64,000 bases of DNA from an uncultured Carboxylicivirga sp. (GCF_963674565.1 NZ_OY771430.1:3348001-3412000); one strand, 5' to 3'. Counted from the first letter of the stretch, positions 46,557 to 55,767 are shown. The notes: generated from the letters alone by a model not told the origin. Translations and numbers: made by a program.

Positions 46557-47108
46557 ATGGAAACAGGCAAACTCATCAAAGAATTAAGGTTACAAAAAGG
46601 AATGACTCAGGAAGAACTAGCTGAGAAAACAGAGCTTAGTTCAAGAACAATACAACGCATCGAAAATGGAGAAGTAGATCCCAGAGCCTACACACTGCAG
46701 ATGATAGCCAAAGCTCTGGAGGTTGATTTCAGTTTGTTTATAAAAAAGGAGGCCCATAAAACCGATTTTACCGCTCAGTCAACCCCAAATAACTGGCTGG
46801 CTATTTTACACTTAAGTGGATTACTACCACTTATACTCCCAACGGTATTAATCTGGAAGTCTAAAAACGACAAAACAAAAGAAATGCTGCTTCACTTTCG
46901 TGCGGTGATAAGTTTTCAATTAATTATATGGGCTCTCTGTTTAGCCTGCTTTTGGATATACTGGAAAGTTAATCAACCCATACCGTTGATTGGAACTTTA
47001 TTAGCAGGTGCATTGGTTTCAATCATAAACTCATTTCAGGTTTTGTTTGGTAAATCATTTATTCATCCATTATTTAAGCATTCGGATGCTTCTAATAAAC
47101 AGACCTAA
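46557..47108 (+). CDS. XRE-family regulator fused to DUF4870-like membrane domain
   Basis: 183 residues. N-terminal helix-turn-helix (KLIKELRLQKGMTQEELAEKTELSSRTIQRIENGEVDP, residues 5-42), a short linker, then three hydrophobic helices (WLAILHLSGLLPLILPTVLIW, FQLIIWALCLACFWIYW, LIGTLLAGALVSIINSF) in the DUF4870 pattern. A membrane-tethered DNA-binding protein of this kind could sense membrane state directly. Divergent from the nucleosidase-cupin gene. Confidence 0.85.
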   Translation: METGKLIKELRLQKGMTQEELAEKTELSSRTIQRIENGEVDPRAYTLQMIAKALEVDFSLFIKKEAHKTDFTAQSTPNNWLAILHLSGLLPLILPTVLIWKSKNDKTKEMLLHFRAVISFQLIIWALCLACFWIYWKVNQPIPLIGTLLAGALVSIINSFQVLFGKSFIHPLFKHSDASNKQT

Positions 47109-47127
47109 AAGCTTCAACATTTACCTC

Positions 47128-47817
47128 TTAACTTCCAGTTGAAACACTTGTTGTAATAACAGAAGTTGCTATCATTAATACAACTGCAGCCATTATTGCA
47201 TCATGAATTTCCTTAACTGTTGAATTAATCATTGCATTAGTTTTTGATTGCTCAACCAGTTTTTTGATTCTTTCTTTAGAAGCTTTAGTCTTTTCTTTTC
47301 CGTAGACTTCATTGTTGAGACTGCAAACATCAACCAGACTTATTAACATCAGATCTTCCATTTCGGGTGTTTCCCAGTTGTCAACAATTGCATTTAATTT
47401 TCGTCGCACTTCGTTTTCGGGCTTTGAGTTAGTAGCCGGATATCTTTTAGATGTAAAAATCCACAATATCTTTTTCTCTTCTTCACGCAATATTCTCTTT
47501 TTTATCAGACGGGCTGTTAAAATTGATTTAATATCACTAGCCTTGTTTGCTATTTTACTTATCCAATAATCAATTTTACGTATTTTATCCGAATGGCTTA
47601 TCATATTTAAATAAGGCATTAACAAGTCATCTTTAATAAGGGTATTGGATATCGGTTTTATTTTCTTGTCGGAAAGTTCAATTTTACCAACCATACTTAA
47701 TTCCAGTAAAATACTACCAGCCAAAGCATACTCGAAGCCATTAGCCCAAGGATTAAAAATTCCCTTTTCATCCTCGAGTGCAAGTAATAAAAGTTTTTCG
47801 GTTAGAGTAAGTTCCAT
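47128..47817 (-). CDS. GPP34/GOLPH3-family protein
   Basis: 229 residues. The N-terminus LTEKLLLLALEDEKGIFNPWANGFEYALAGSILLELSMVGKIEL is the GPP34 signature, followed by helical segments typical of the family (EVRRKLNAIVDNWETPEMEDLMLISLVDVCSL). The C-terminus ends in a hydrophobic helix (IMAAVVLMIATSVITTSV), probably a membrane insertion. In eukaryotes GOLPH3 binds PI4P at the Golgi; bacterial members are frequent in Bacteroidota and Streptomyces but functionally unclear. Converges on the XRE gene. Confidence 0.85.
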   Translation of the reverse strand: MELTLTEKLLLLALEDEKGIFNPWANGFEYALAGSILLELSMVGKIELSDKKIKPISNTLIKDDLLMPYLNMISHSDKIRKIDYWISKIANKASDIKSILTARLIKKRILREEEKKILWIFTSKRYPATNSKPENEVRRKLNAIVDNWETPEMEDLMLISLVDVCSLNNEVYGKEKTKASKERIKKLVEQSKTNAMINSTVKEIHDAIMAAVVLMIATSVITTSVSTGS

Positions 47818-48015
47818 TTTTTATTTCCAAGATAAGGAATTAATAATGTATTTCATCTAACAATATATTTTTCAAACACCATTTGCTTGTTGAGAATCTG
47901 ATGTAGCAATTAATCAATAACAGAATATTCCTTAAATTCGACACTTCATCAGAAAAAGATAGCGTACAAAATGATAACACTGTTTATTTGAACTGAACTT
48001 TAAATCCGCACAATT

Positions 48016-49863
48016 ATGAAACAGTTGTTATTTCGTCTTTGTAAGAGAAACTTTATTTTCTCGCATTCATTCTTCCTTCTTATTGCTTTACTATTTTCTT
48101 CCAATGTATTATGCGCAGAAGACCTAAGCATTTATGATAATACCACCTGGAACGTTATCCGGGAAAGACTTTTTAATGGAGAAAACACCAAAGCTTATCG
48201 CTTTGAAGAGGATATCCGCTTTCAGGTTATTGGAGCAAAAAACCAACAGGACTCAGCGATTTTCACCCAACTGATTGATGAGTTAAACGAATTGATGGAA
48301 ACCGTTCAGATTACAATGGTGGATAAGGATCCGAATTTTAAACTAACAATTGAAAATAATCCTGGCGGGATGTCAACAAGTTATAGTCAGGATTTTTCTG
48401 GCTCAAAAATTACAAAAGTTGATCTGGGGATAGGTTCAAATTTGCCACTCTCAGATTCACAATCTATAAATGGAATCTACTTTTTCACTGTTAGACATTT
48501 AACGAAACTCTTTCCTCCTCGAAATGGAAGAACTGTGTATGAAGGCATTCTTGACAATGAACTCATCTTACGACCTCAAAATGTAGTTTTTAAAGAGATT
48601 GATAAGAATGTCATTAGGCATTTATATTCCGAAAATTTCTACCAAAAATTAAAGACAACTATTGTTAACAGAGAAGGATATGAAGCTTATTTAAAATTAA
48701 GATATGACAAACTATCAAATAACCTATTGATCGCATTCAGATTAGTATTACTAATAATCGGATTCTTATACTATTTGTTAGTTGAATCAAAAAGATTTAA
48801 AAAACCCGGATTATTTCTTTACCTAAAGCAAAGAGCTATAATTCTACTTTTTATTCCATTTTTCTATTCAACTATAGGTATATCACATAACGTTTTGATT
48901 TTTGCAATATCAAGACCTTTTATCTTTTTAATCAACTATTTGCTATCGATTATAATTGCTATTCACTTCCTGTTTTTTATTTATTACACTGAAAAAAAGA
49001 TATTTGAAAGGATTAAAACTTTCATAGGCCAACAGGTTATAATATTATTAACCACTATCTCAGCAGGTTTTATGTTGCCAATATTATTTAATGCTTTAGC
49101 CAATATTGTTAATAGTTTAATTAAATTCGGAACAATGCCTATTTCAATCTGGCGTAATCCAAGTACGTCATGGCTGTTATTTATTCTATCAATAGCCATC
49201 CTACGTATCTTCTACAACATTATCACCTACCGCATCCAAAGTATGGTCAACCAAAAAGATGTTGAGATTGCAAAGATGAAGGAACTAAAAAACCAGGCAG
49301 AATTAAATGCTTTACATTCGCGAATTAATCCACATTTCTTATATAATTCTTTGAACTCCATTGCCAGCCTGGCTCATATCGATGCCAATAAAACCGAAAC
49401 CATGGCTACCGGTCTTTCTGAGCTCTTTAGATACTCTATCAATAAAGAGAATAAAACCTTTGTTACGGTAGCCGAAGAACTGGAGATGGTGAACAAATAC
49501 CTTGAAATAGAAAAAACACGTTTTGGAGATCGCTTAATTTATGAAATCAATTCCGACGAAAGTACGCTCAACAAACAAATTCCCAAATTTATGATTCAGC
49601 CATTGGTTGAGAATGCTATCAAACATGGACTTTCGAAAATAAAAGAAACAGGTAGAATTTTAGTTGAAATAAAACAAATGGGTAAAGACTTGATAATTTT
49701 TATTTTTGACAATGGGCCGGACTTTCCTGCTGAACCGGTAAGTGGTTATGGATTGCAAAACCTCAACGACAAACTGGATATTATCTATGGAGATAAAGCA
49801 AGTATCAACTGGGAAAATGGAAACAACAAGCACTTTAAAATAACCCTGAAAAATCAATTTTAA
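48016..49863 (+). CDS. LytS-type sensor histidine kinase
   Basis: 615 residues. Signal peptide, a ~200-residue periplasmic region with no recognised sensor fold, then several hydrophobic helices (about 235-410). The His_kinase (PF06580) motif follows: LHSRINPHFLYNSLNSIASLAHI with His440. The ATPase domain shows FMIQPLVENAIKHGL and FDNGPDFPAEPVSGYGLQNL. Two bases separate it from the LytTR regulator downstream, a standard LytS/LytR-like pair. The lysis-control role of the founding members should not be assumed here. Confidence 0.93.
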   Translation: MKQLLFRLCKRNFIFSHSFFLLIALLFSSNVLCAEDLSIYDNTTWNVIRERLFNGENTKAYRFEEDIRFQVIGAKNQQDSAIFTQLIDELNELMETVQITMVDKDPNFKLTIENNPGGMSTSYSQDFSGSKITKVDLGIGSNLPLSDSQSINGIYFFTVRHLTKLFPPRNGRTVYEGILDNELILRPQNVVFKEIDKNVIRHLYSENFYQKLKTTIVNREGYEAYLKLRYDKLSNNLLIAFRLVLLIIGFLYYLLVESKRFKKPGLFLYLKQRAIILLFIPFFYSTIGISHNVLIFAISRPFIFLINYLLSIIIAIHFLFFIYYTEKKIFERIKTFIGQQVIILLTTISAGFMLPILFNALANIVNSLIKFGTMPISIWRNPSTSWLLFILSIAILRIFYNIITYRIQSMVNQKDVEIAKMKELKNQAELNALHSRINPHFLYNSLNSIASLAHIDANKTETMATGLSELFRYSINKENKTFVTVAEELEMVNKYLEIEKTRFGDRLIYEINSDESTLNKQIPKFMIQPLVENAIKHGLSKIKETGRILVEIKQMGKDLIIFIFDNGPDFPAEPVSGYGLQNLNDKLDIIYGDKASINWENGNNKHFKITLKNQF

Positions 49864-49865
49864 AT

Positions 49866-50636
49866 ATGACCATTCATCAACCATACCAAACCATTATTGT
49901 AGATGATGAACCTTTGGCACGAACCCGTCTGCAATCAATCATAGCTGAATATCCCGAAAAATTTAAAGTAATTGCTGAAGCCGAAAATGGAGAAGAAGCC
50001 ATTGAAAAAATCAATCGATTGAGGCCTGATTTGGTTTTTCTGGATATACAAATGCCGGAAATTAATGGTTTTGATGTACTCAAAAAGCTTGACTATTTTC
50101 CTAAAATTATTTTTTGCACAGCATTCGATGAATTTGCATTACAAGCATTCGATACCAATTGCATCGACTATCTGGTTAAACCGCTCACCAAAGAGCGGTT
50201 TTCTAAAACCATTGCTAAGCTCAATCAATTAAACGGTAATCATAATGAAATTAACCTCAATGCATTGATCGATCAATTCAACCTTCAATATCACAGAAAT
50301 GAAACAACTTCCATTCCGGTTAAGGTTGGCGACCGTGTTATTTTTGTCAGATTAGAGGAAGTATCCTACATTCAATCCGATGAAAAATACGTGAATATTG
50401 TAACCAAACATGCCAAATCGTATATTTTGGATTCAAGCCTTAAAAAGCTGGAAGAGAAATTACCTGATTATTTTATTAGGGTGCACAAATCATACCTCAT
50501 CAATAAAAATCTGTTAAAAGAAATACGTAAGCATTTTAACAATCGGTTTGTGCTGATACTGGATGATTACAGCCAGAGTAAGATAACGAGTGGTAGAAGT
50601 TATTACCAACCAATCAAATCTTTGTTAGAGTATTAA
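49866..50636 (+). CDS. LytTR-family response regulator
   Basis: 256 residues. Receiver domain (about 1-125) with VDDE, phosphoacceptor DLVFLDIQMPEINGFD, and the lysine in CIDYLVKPLTKERF. LytTR DNA-binding domain (about 150-256): VKVGDRVIFVRLEEVSYIQSDEKYVNI, LKKLEEKLPDYFIRVHKSYLIN. Co-transcribed with the LytS-type kinase. Candidate targets include the FMN/Fe-S gene 100 bases downstream, which nevertheless has its own promoter. Confidence 0.95.
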   Translation: MTIHQPYQTIIVDDEPLARTRLQSIIAEYPEKFKVIAEAENGEEAIEKINRLRPDLVFLDIQMPEINGFDVLKKLDYFPKIIFCTAFDEFALQAFDTNCIDYLVKPLTKERFSKTIAKLNQLNGNHNEINLNALIDQFNLQYHRNETTSIPVKVGDRVIFVRLEEVSYIQSDEKYVNIVTKHAKSYILDSSLKKLEEKLPDYFIRVHKSYLINKNLLKEIRKHFNNRFVLILDDYSQSKITSGRSYYQPIKSLLEY

Positions 50637-50681
50637 TACTTCATATTCGATCAAATTTAACGCTGCATTAACAGGCGTAGT

Positions 50682-50713
50682 TTTGCGTAAAACCTGGATG
50701 ACCTTTATTTTTG
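50682..50713 (+). promoter_or_regulatory. Bacteroidota-type promoter for the FMN/Fe-S gene
   Basis: TTTG (50682-50685) and TATTTTTG (50706-50713) match the -33 TTTG and -7 TAnnTTTG elements with a 20-base spacer, 22 bases before the start codon. This is the best promoter match I found in the window. Confidence 0.65.
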
Positions 50714-50735
50714 TGATCCCACAAAATGAACCAAT

Positions 50736-51905
50736 ATGCGCAAGCAAATCTCACAGAATAGTATTAATAACTATATTGTTATTTTGCTACTATTAACTGC
50801 TGTTGCCATAGCAGGAGGAGCAAAATTTGAATGGTTAAAACCATCGAAGGAACCGATCTACAATCTATCAGATATTAAAAAAGTTTATCCTCAGGCAATC
50901 TCTTTCAGGAAAAACACTGATAAAAGCCTGACTGTACTTGATGCCAGCAACAAAGCAATTGGCTTTGCACTTATCTCAGAGGAGCTGGAAGCCAGATCTC
51001 AGGGATATGCAGGCAATGTGCCCTTGCTGATTGCCATAAATGCAGAAAGAATGATAACAGGTGTTCACCTGTTAAAAAATAATGAAACAGGAGATTACAT
51101 CGAGCATGTTGTTGACAAACATCTTCTTGATTCATGGAACAGATTACCCCTGGATACTAACCTGATGAACATACAGGTAGATGCCATAACCGGAGCTACC
51201 CGAAGCAGTAACGCTATTATCCGAACCTTTGAAAAAACCATTGGTAATTACTTATTAATGGAAAAGCAACGTATTAAAATTTCGTGGTCTTTCATTCTTC
51301 AGATCACAATGACCGTTGTGCTAATACTTCTTTCATTAAACATGGTGCTTCGTCGCAAGCATAAAAAAATATACATCTACTATTTGGTGGCTGTTTTAGG
51401 CATTATGGGACTTTGGCTAAAACAAATGCTCTCATTAGAGGTATTTCACAACTGGTTAAGTCACGGATTGCCTTGGCAAAGTAATCCGTTATTAATTGTT
51501 ATTTTGATATTATCTGTTGCAATGGCTATTGCCGGTCATAAAAAATACTTTTGCAATTTTCTTTGTCCTATGGGAGCTCTGCAGGTTCTTACAGCAAAAA
51601 TATCACCATTCAAAAAGAGACCATTCCCTGTCAAACTAGGAGTAGTAACATTACGCAATATTTACCTGACTTATATCTGGGTTAGCCTTATTTTAGGTTT
51701 TGCCCTGCCCCTGGCAAATTTAGAACCGTTTATGTCTTTTTCATTTTCGGTTGCTTCCTTGGTAATGTTAGGAGCCGGTATATTGATTGTTCTGCTATCA
51801 GTGTTTTTCAATCGTCCCTGGTGCCAGATTTGTCCAACCGGTTGTTTGCTCGATACCATACCCTCATTATACTCCAACATTAAAAATAAAAGCAATGAAA
51901 AATAA
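50736..51905 (+). CDS. Membrane FMN-binding/4Fe-4S electron-transfer protein (NosR/NapH-like)
   Basis: 389 residues. N-terminal helix, then an extracytoplasmic FMN-binding domain (about 60-165) whose VDAITGATRSSNAI matches the ApbE-dependent flavinylation motif (RnfG/NqrC/NosR type). Further membrane helices follow, then two cysteine clusters (FCNFLCPMGALQ and WCQICPTGCLLD) like the Fe-S motifs of NosR/NapH. It probably passes electrons across the membrane to an external acceptor. The downstream reductase gene starts within its last 11 bases, so that protein is the likely partner. No apbE is visible in the window. Confidence 0.87.
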   Translation: MRKQISQNSINNYIVILLLLTAVAIAGGAKFEWLKPSKEPIYNLSDIKKVYPQAISFRKNTDKSLTVLDASNKAIGFALISEELEARSQGYAGNVPLLIAINAERMITGVHLLKNNETGDYIEHVVDKHLLDSWNRLPLDTNLMNIQVDAITGATRSSNAIIRTFEKTIGNYLLMEKQRIKISWSFILQITMTVVLILLSLNMVLRRKHKKIYIYYLVAVLGIMGLWLKQMLSLEVFHNWLSHGLPWQSNPLLIVILILSVAMAIAGHKKYFCNFLCPMGALQVLTAKISPFKKRPFPVKLGVVTLRNIYLTYIWVSLILGFALPLANLEPFMSFSFSVASLVMLGAGILIVLLSVFFNRPWCQICPTGCLLDTIPSLYSNIKNKSNEK

Positions 51906-53166
51906 AGCATCACTACTTAATATTGTTTTAGCTCTCACAGTGGTTATTCTGGTTTTTCAGATAAATAACACTGATAAACAGATAAAGCCAGCAACACCTG
52001 CTGTTTCTGCAATTCATCAATCACAGCCTCATGACAGTATTAGTTCTGTAAAAAAATCAGTGGGTCCTAAAGGTTTGATTATGCCCATGCCTGCATTGGT
52101 TATCGGATCGTACAGCGCAGAAGGAGAACCTGATATTATGACAGCAGCCTGGGCAGGCATTGCCAATTCCGATCCAATGAGTATTGCTGTATCCATTCGC
52201 TCTTCGCGAAAAACATATGAAAATATAATGGCAACCGGTTGCTTTACTGTAAATGTGCCTTCGGCCCGATATGTAGCAGAAATGGATTATGCCGGAATTG
52301 TCTCTGGTCATGATGAAAATAAATTTAAGACCTTAAATCTTACTCCGGTGAAGGGCGATTTTGTAAATGCACCTTTTGTTGGCGAATTTCCTATTGTGAT
52401 TGAATGTGAAGTAAGTGAAATGATAGATCTGGGGTCACACCGTCAGTTTATAGGTAAGGTTATCGACACCAAAGTAAATCAAAACCTGCTAAGTACAGAT
52501 GGTCATGTTGACATTGAAGCCTTACAACCCATAATTTATGCTGAAGGATATTATTATGGTTATGGTCAACGTTTGGCAAAACCATGGGATATTTATAAAA
52601 AATTTAAAGATGATATGGAACCTACATTTCAACCTGTAATCCATCCCAATCCTACCTTATCGACCATTTACAACCGAAAAAGCGTTCGTCACTTTACGAA
52701 TGAGCAGGTGCGTGAAGATCAGTTAACTGAATTGGTAAAAGCAGGTATGGCAGCTCCTACGGCTGTTAACAAACAACCCTGGGCTTTTATTGCGATCAAC
52801 GACAGAGCCATGCTTGATGTATTGGCCGATTCATTACCTCATGCCAAGATGCTTAAACAAGCTACAGCTGCAATAGCTGTCTGTGGGGACCTTAATAAAG
52901 CTTTACAGGGGCAGGCCCAGATTTATTGGGTTCAAGACTGCTCGGCTGCTACTCAAAATATTTTACTGGCAGCAGAAGCACTGGGACTGGGTGCTGTGTG
53001 GACAGGAGTTCATCCTAATACAGAGCGCGAAGCAACTGTTAAAAACCTTTTGAATTTGCCCGATCACATTATTCCGCTTAATGTTATTGCAATTGGACAT
53101 CCGACAGGTGAGGATCAACCAAAAGACAAGTGGAAACCCGAAAATATGCATATCAATAAGTGGTAA
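51895..53166 (+). CDS. Membrane-anchored flavin reductase-nitroreductase fusion
   Basis: 423 residues from ATG 51895, overlapping the preceding gene by 11 bases; longer in-frame starts add sequence that only overlaps that gene. An N-terminal helix (LLNIVLALTVVILVFQI) acts as signal anchor. Residues ~55-240 are a flavin-reductase-like split barrel (PMPALVIGSYSAEGEPDIMTAAW, IMATGCFTVNVPSARYVAEMDYAGIVSG). Residues ~260-423 are a nitroreductase domain (YNRKSVRHFTNEQV, AGMAAPTAVNKQPWAF, WVQDCSAATQNILLAAEALGLGAVW, IAIGHPTGE). Both normally cytoplasmic domains appear to face the periplasm, fed by the FMN/Fe-S protein. Substrate unknown. Confidence 0.87.
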   Translation: MKNKASLLNIVLALTVVILVFQINNTDKQIKPATPAVSAIHQSQPHDSISSVKKSVGPKGLIMPMPALVIGSYSAEGEPDIMTAAWAGIANSDPMSIAVSIRSSRKTYENIMATGCFTVNVPSARYVAEMDYAGIVSGHDENKFKTLNLTPVKGDFVNAPFVGEFPIVIECEVSEMIDLGSHRQFIGKVIDTKVNQNLLSTDGHVDIEALQPIIYAEGYYYGYGQRLAKPWDIYKKFKDDMEPTFQPVIHPNPTLSTIYNRKSVRHFTNEQVREDQLTELVKAGMAAPTAVNKQPWAFIAINDRAMLDVLADSLPHAKMLKQATAAIAVCGDLNKALQGQAQIYWVQDCSAATQNILLAAEALGLGAVWTGVHPNTEREATVKNLLNLPDHIIPLNVIAIGHPTGEDQPKDKWKPENMHINKW

Positions 53167-53171
53167 AACAA

Positions 53172-53211
53172 AAGATCCGACATCAACCATTTTGAGCTGA
53201 TGCCGGATCTT
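53172..53211. terminator. Bidirectional terminator hairpin
   Basis: AAGATCCG-A-CATCA (53172-53185) pairs with TGATG-C-CGGATCTT (53198-53211) with one mismatch, between the convergent nitroreductase-fusion and dioxygenase genes. T-rich sequence follows on both strands. Confidence 0.75.
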
Positions 53212-53260
53212 CGGTTTGTTCATTCTTATATGCTAATTCAAATTTTCTCTAAATTCTGTT

Positions 53261-54151
53261 TTAAGTCCGGTTAATTAAAACAGATGTCATGCTAAGCGAT
53301 CCACCAATTGCTTTATCATTAAATAAGGATACTTTATCCTTTTCTTCCTTTAATCCCAGCACATAGAGCAATGGTAAATAATGATCCGGTGTTGGTATTG
53401 AAAGCGAAAAAGCCCTTCCTTGTTTTCTGAAGTCAATCAATGACTGATGATCATCATTTAAAATGAATCGATTCATTTTATCCTGCGCTTCCAAAGCCCA
53501 ATCGTATCCATATTCAGGCAATTCAAGTTTATCCCAGGCAATCATTCTCAAATTATGTATCAGGTTTCCGCTTCCTACTATCAACACCCCTTTTTCGCGC
53601 AGAGCCGCCAGTTGTTGACCCAATTCATAATGATATTGAGCATCTTGTCCATAATCCAGACTTAATTGCACAACCGGCACATCAGCATCAGGATACATAT
53701 GACGAATCACACTCCATGCACCATGATCCAGTCCCCACTGATCATTCAATCCCACATCAGTTGTTTTAATCAATTGCTGGGTTTCTTTAGCCAGTTCAGG
53801 ACTTCCCGGTGCAGGATACTGCACATCGAATAAAGCCTGAGGGAACCCTCCAAAGTCATGTATCGTTGGCGGGTGTTCCATCGCTGTCACATAGGTACCA
53901 CGTGTTTCCCAATGAGCCGATACAACCAGTATGGCCCTTGGCTTGTCAAATCGATCCGCAACCGCTCTGAATTCCCTGGTAAATATATTGTCTTCGATGG
54001 CATTCATCGGACTACCATGTCCCAAAAAAAGCAGTGGCATAGGTGCTGTCTGACTGCCTGTATTTGCTAATTTATTTAATCCGTTTAGTTTCATTGTTAT
54101 CGGTGTTAACGAAAGGGCTGATACTGTCCTGATGAAATGTCGTCGTTTCAT
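53261..54151 (-). CDS. ygiD: YgiD-type extradiol dioxygenase, exported
   Basis: 296 residues. The class III extradiol (LigB-like, 4,5-DOPA dioxygenase) signature is clear: LFLGHGSPMNAIEDN, AILVVSAHWETRGTYVTA, HDFGGFPQALFDVQYPAPG, DHGAWSVIRHMYPDADVPVVQLSLD and VGSGNLIHNLR. Conserved histidines would hold the metal. Unlike E. coli YgiD, it has a ~35-residue N-terminal extension with RRHFIRTVSALSLTP, resembling a twin-arginine signal, so it may be exported folded with metal. Last gene after YceI (11-base gap). Confidence 0.88.
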   Translation of the reverse strand: MKRRHFIRTVSALSLTPITMKLNGLNKLANTGSQTAPMPLLFLGHGSPMNAIEDNIFTREFRAVADRFDKPRAILVVSAHWETRGTYVTAMEHPPTIHDFGGFPQALFDVQYPAPGSPELAKETQQLIKTTDVGLNDQWGLDHGAWSVIRHMYPDADVPVVQLSLDYGQDAQYHYELGQQLAALREKGVLIVGSGNLIHNLRMIAWDKLELPEYGYDWALEAQDKMNRFILNDDHQSLIDFRKQGRAFSLSIPTPDHYLPLLYVLGLKEEKDKVSLFNDKAIGGSLSMTSVLINRT

Positions 54152-54162
54152 ATCAGAAAGAT

Positions 54163-54702
54163 TTATTCAACCTGCTTTACAAATTGTACCTCTGCCTGAA
54201 TTTTTACATCTTCACTTACCAAAACGCCACCTGCTTCAAGAGCTGCATTCCAGTTCAAGCCCCAATCTTTACGATTAATTTTTCCTTCTAATGAGAATCC
54301 AGCTTTTTCATTACCCCACGGATCTTTTCCAATTCCACCAAATTCAACATCAAAAGTTACTTCCTTAATAACATCTTTAATAGTTAACAAACCAGTTAGT
54401 TTGTATTCGTCATCATCTACTTTTTCAAAAGCAGTGCCTTCAAATGATAAAGTAGGATATTTCTCTGCATCAAAGAAATCGCCACTTTTTAAGTGATTAT
54501 CTCTGTCGTCATTGTTGGTAAAGATTGATGCTGCATTAATTGTAGCTGTAATCTTTGACGTTTCGAAATCTTCACCATCAATAATAGCTGATACTTCTTT
54601 AAATTCACCTTTCACATTTGAAATCATCATGTGTTTCACTTTAAAAGTTACTTCACTGTGTGTTGGGTCTAATACCCATACTGTTTTTCCTGTAGTTTCC
54701 AT
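54163..54702 (-). CDS. YceI-family protein
   Basis: 179 residues. YceI lipocalin-like pattern: VWVLDPTHSEVTFKVKHMMISNVKGEFKEVSA, NDDRDNHLKSGDFFDAEKYPTLSFEGTAFE, LTGLLTIKDVIKEVTFDVEFGG, and DWGLNWNAALEAGGVLVSEDVKIQAEVQF. The family binds polyisoprenoids in a barrel and is often linked to acid or redox stress. No signal peptide, so it is a cytoplasmic form. Eleven bases precede the YgiD-type gene; the AraC regulator lies just upstream on the same strand. Confidence 0.93.
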   Translation of the reverse strand: METTGKTVWVLDPTHSEVTFKVKHMMISNVKGEFKEVSAIIDGEDFETSKITATINAASIFTNNDDRDNHLKSGDFFDAEKYPTLSFEGTAFEKVDDDEYKLTGLLTIKDVIKEVTFDVEFGGIGKDPWGNEKAGFSLEGKINRKDWGLNWNAALEAGGVLVSEDVKIQAEVQFVKQVE

Positions 54703-54738
54703 CTTATTACTTTTTTTAATTATTGTTCTTTACTATGC

Positions 54739-54775
54739 AGTCAGAATTTTGTAGTCATACAAGTGGTTTCTGACT
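54739..54775. promoter_or_regulatory. Inverted repeat upstream of YceI gene
   Basis: AGTCAGAA (54739-54746) and TTCTGACT (54768-54775) form a perfect 8-bp inverted repeat with 21 bases between, about three helical turns centre to centre. It lies 37-73 bases upstream of the YceI start, between YceI and the AraC regulator gene. Confidence 0.4.
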
Positions 54776-54875
54776 CTCGTCTGACAACTAATCAATCTTT
54801 AATTAATTGTACAGTGCAAAGTTGTAACAAACAACAAGGCAGGTGGTAACACTATTCGGAAAAGGAGTTGTAATT

Positions 54876-55706
54876 TTAAGAAATAAGAGTCTTTTTTTCT
54901 TTTCTAAACTGTCCGGGAGTGATTCCTTCACGTCGTTTAAACACGTTGGAGAAGTAGGATTTTTCACTGTATCCCAGTTCAAAACCAATTTCTGCAACTG
55001 TTTTATCTGTTGTCATTAAAAGGTTTTTTGCTTCGATTAATTTTCTGGTTTCAATAATTTCAGAGACACTTTGCTGAAGTATGTTCTTACAGATAATATT
55101 GAGATTACGACTACTCATAAAAAGCTTCTCGGCATAGAATTCAACTCCCTCAGGTCGACGAAAGTTTTCTTCAAGGGTTTTCAGAAAGCTTTTAAAAGTT
55201 GTACTCTGACTTTTTAATGTATGTTCTGTCTCTGGTTCCAGTTTCTTGCGTTCTGCTTCAATCATGGTAAATAAAGCACTCAGCAAGTGGCGTATTACGC
55301 TATAATCCGGTTCCTCAGCTTTAACTTCATCCTCCATTAACTGACACAATGTTTCAAGTCGTTTGAAACAACGATCGGGAGGTAAAGCCATATTGGCATT
55401 ATCATGATAAATGGAGTATAATTGAAAAGTTGTTTCAGCAATAAACTCACTACGGAAGCGAATACCCCATATTTCGCACTCACCCTTTTGCAGGCCCGGA
55501 ACAACCCTGTGAACTTTACCTTTAGCCACAAAACTGATAAACGGGGCCTCAATTAGTTGAGAGTCAAAATCGATAAAATGTTCAACAGTGCCCTTCACCC
55601 CAACCAGCAACTCTTCATAGTCGTGAGTATGAGGCTCATTTTCTGAAGCTGCGATGCGTGCCACATCATCAGTCCCCAGCTTAAATATGTTGAACATTTG
55701 TTGCAT
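54876..55706 (-). CDS. AraC-family transcriptional regulator
   Basis: 276 residues. N-terminal cupin-like sensor (about 1-120: HTHDYEELLVGVKGTVEHFIDFDSQLIEAPFISFVAKGKVHRVVP), a helical linker, and two C-terminal helix-turn-helix motifs (FYAEKLFMSSRNLNIICKNILQQSVSEIIE; TVAEIGFELGYSEKSYFSNVFKRREGITPGQFRKE). Divided from YceI by 173 bases carrying an inverted repeat, so it may control the YceI-YgiD pair downstream. Confidence 0.93.
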   Translation of the reverse strand: MQQMFNIFKLGTDDVARIAASENEPHTHDYEELLVGVKGTVEHFIDFDSQLIEAPFISFVAKGKVHRVVPGLQKGECEIWGIRFRSEFIAETTFQLYSIYHDNANMALPPDRCFKRLETLCQLMEDEVKAEEPDYSVIRHLLSALFTMIEAERKKLEPETEHTLKSQSTTFKSFLKTLEENFRRPEGVEFYAEKLFMSSRNLNIICKNILQQSVSEIIETRKLIEAKNLLMTTDKTVAEIGFELGYSEKSYFSNVFKRREGITPGQFRKEKKTLIS

Positions 55707-55767
55707 ATCGAAAACTTAAGCTTCGTAAAAATAAACATTTTACAATTGCTAAAGTTTGTTTGGAGAC

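Noticed and set aside
51787..51894. Longer N-terminus for the flavin reductase-nitroreductase fusion
   Set aside because: Those 36 codons are the out-of-frame end of the FMN/Fe-S gene, and the ATG at 51895 starts exactly at a membrane-anchor sequence.
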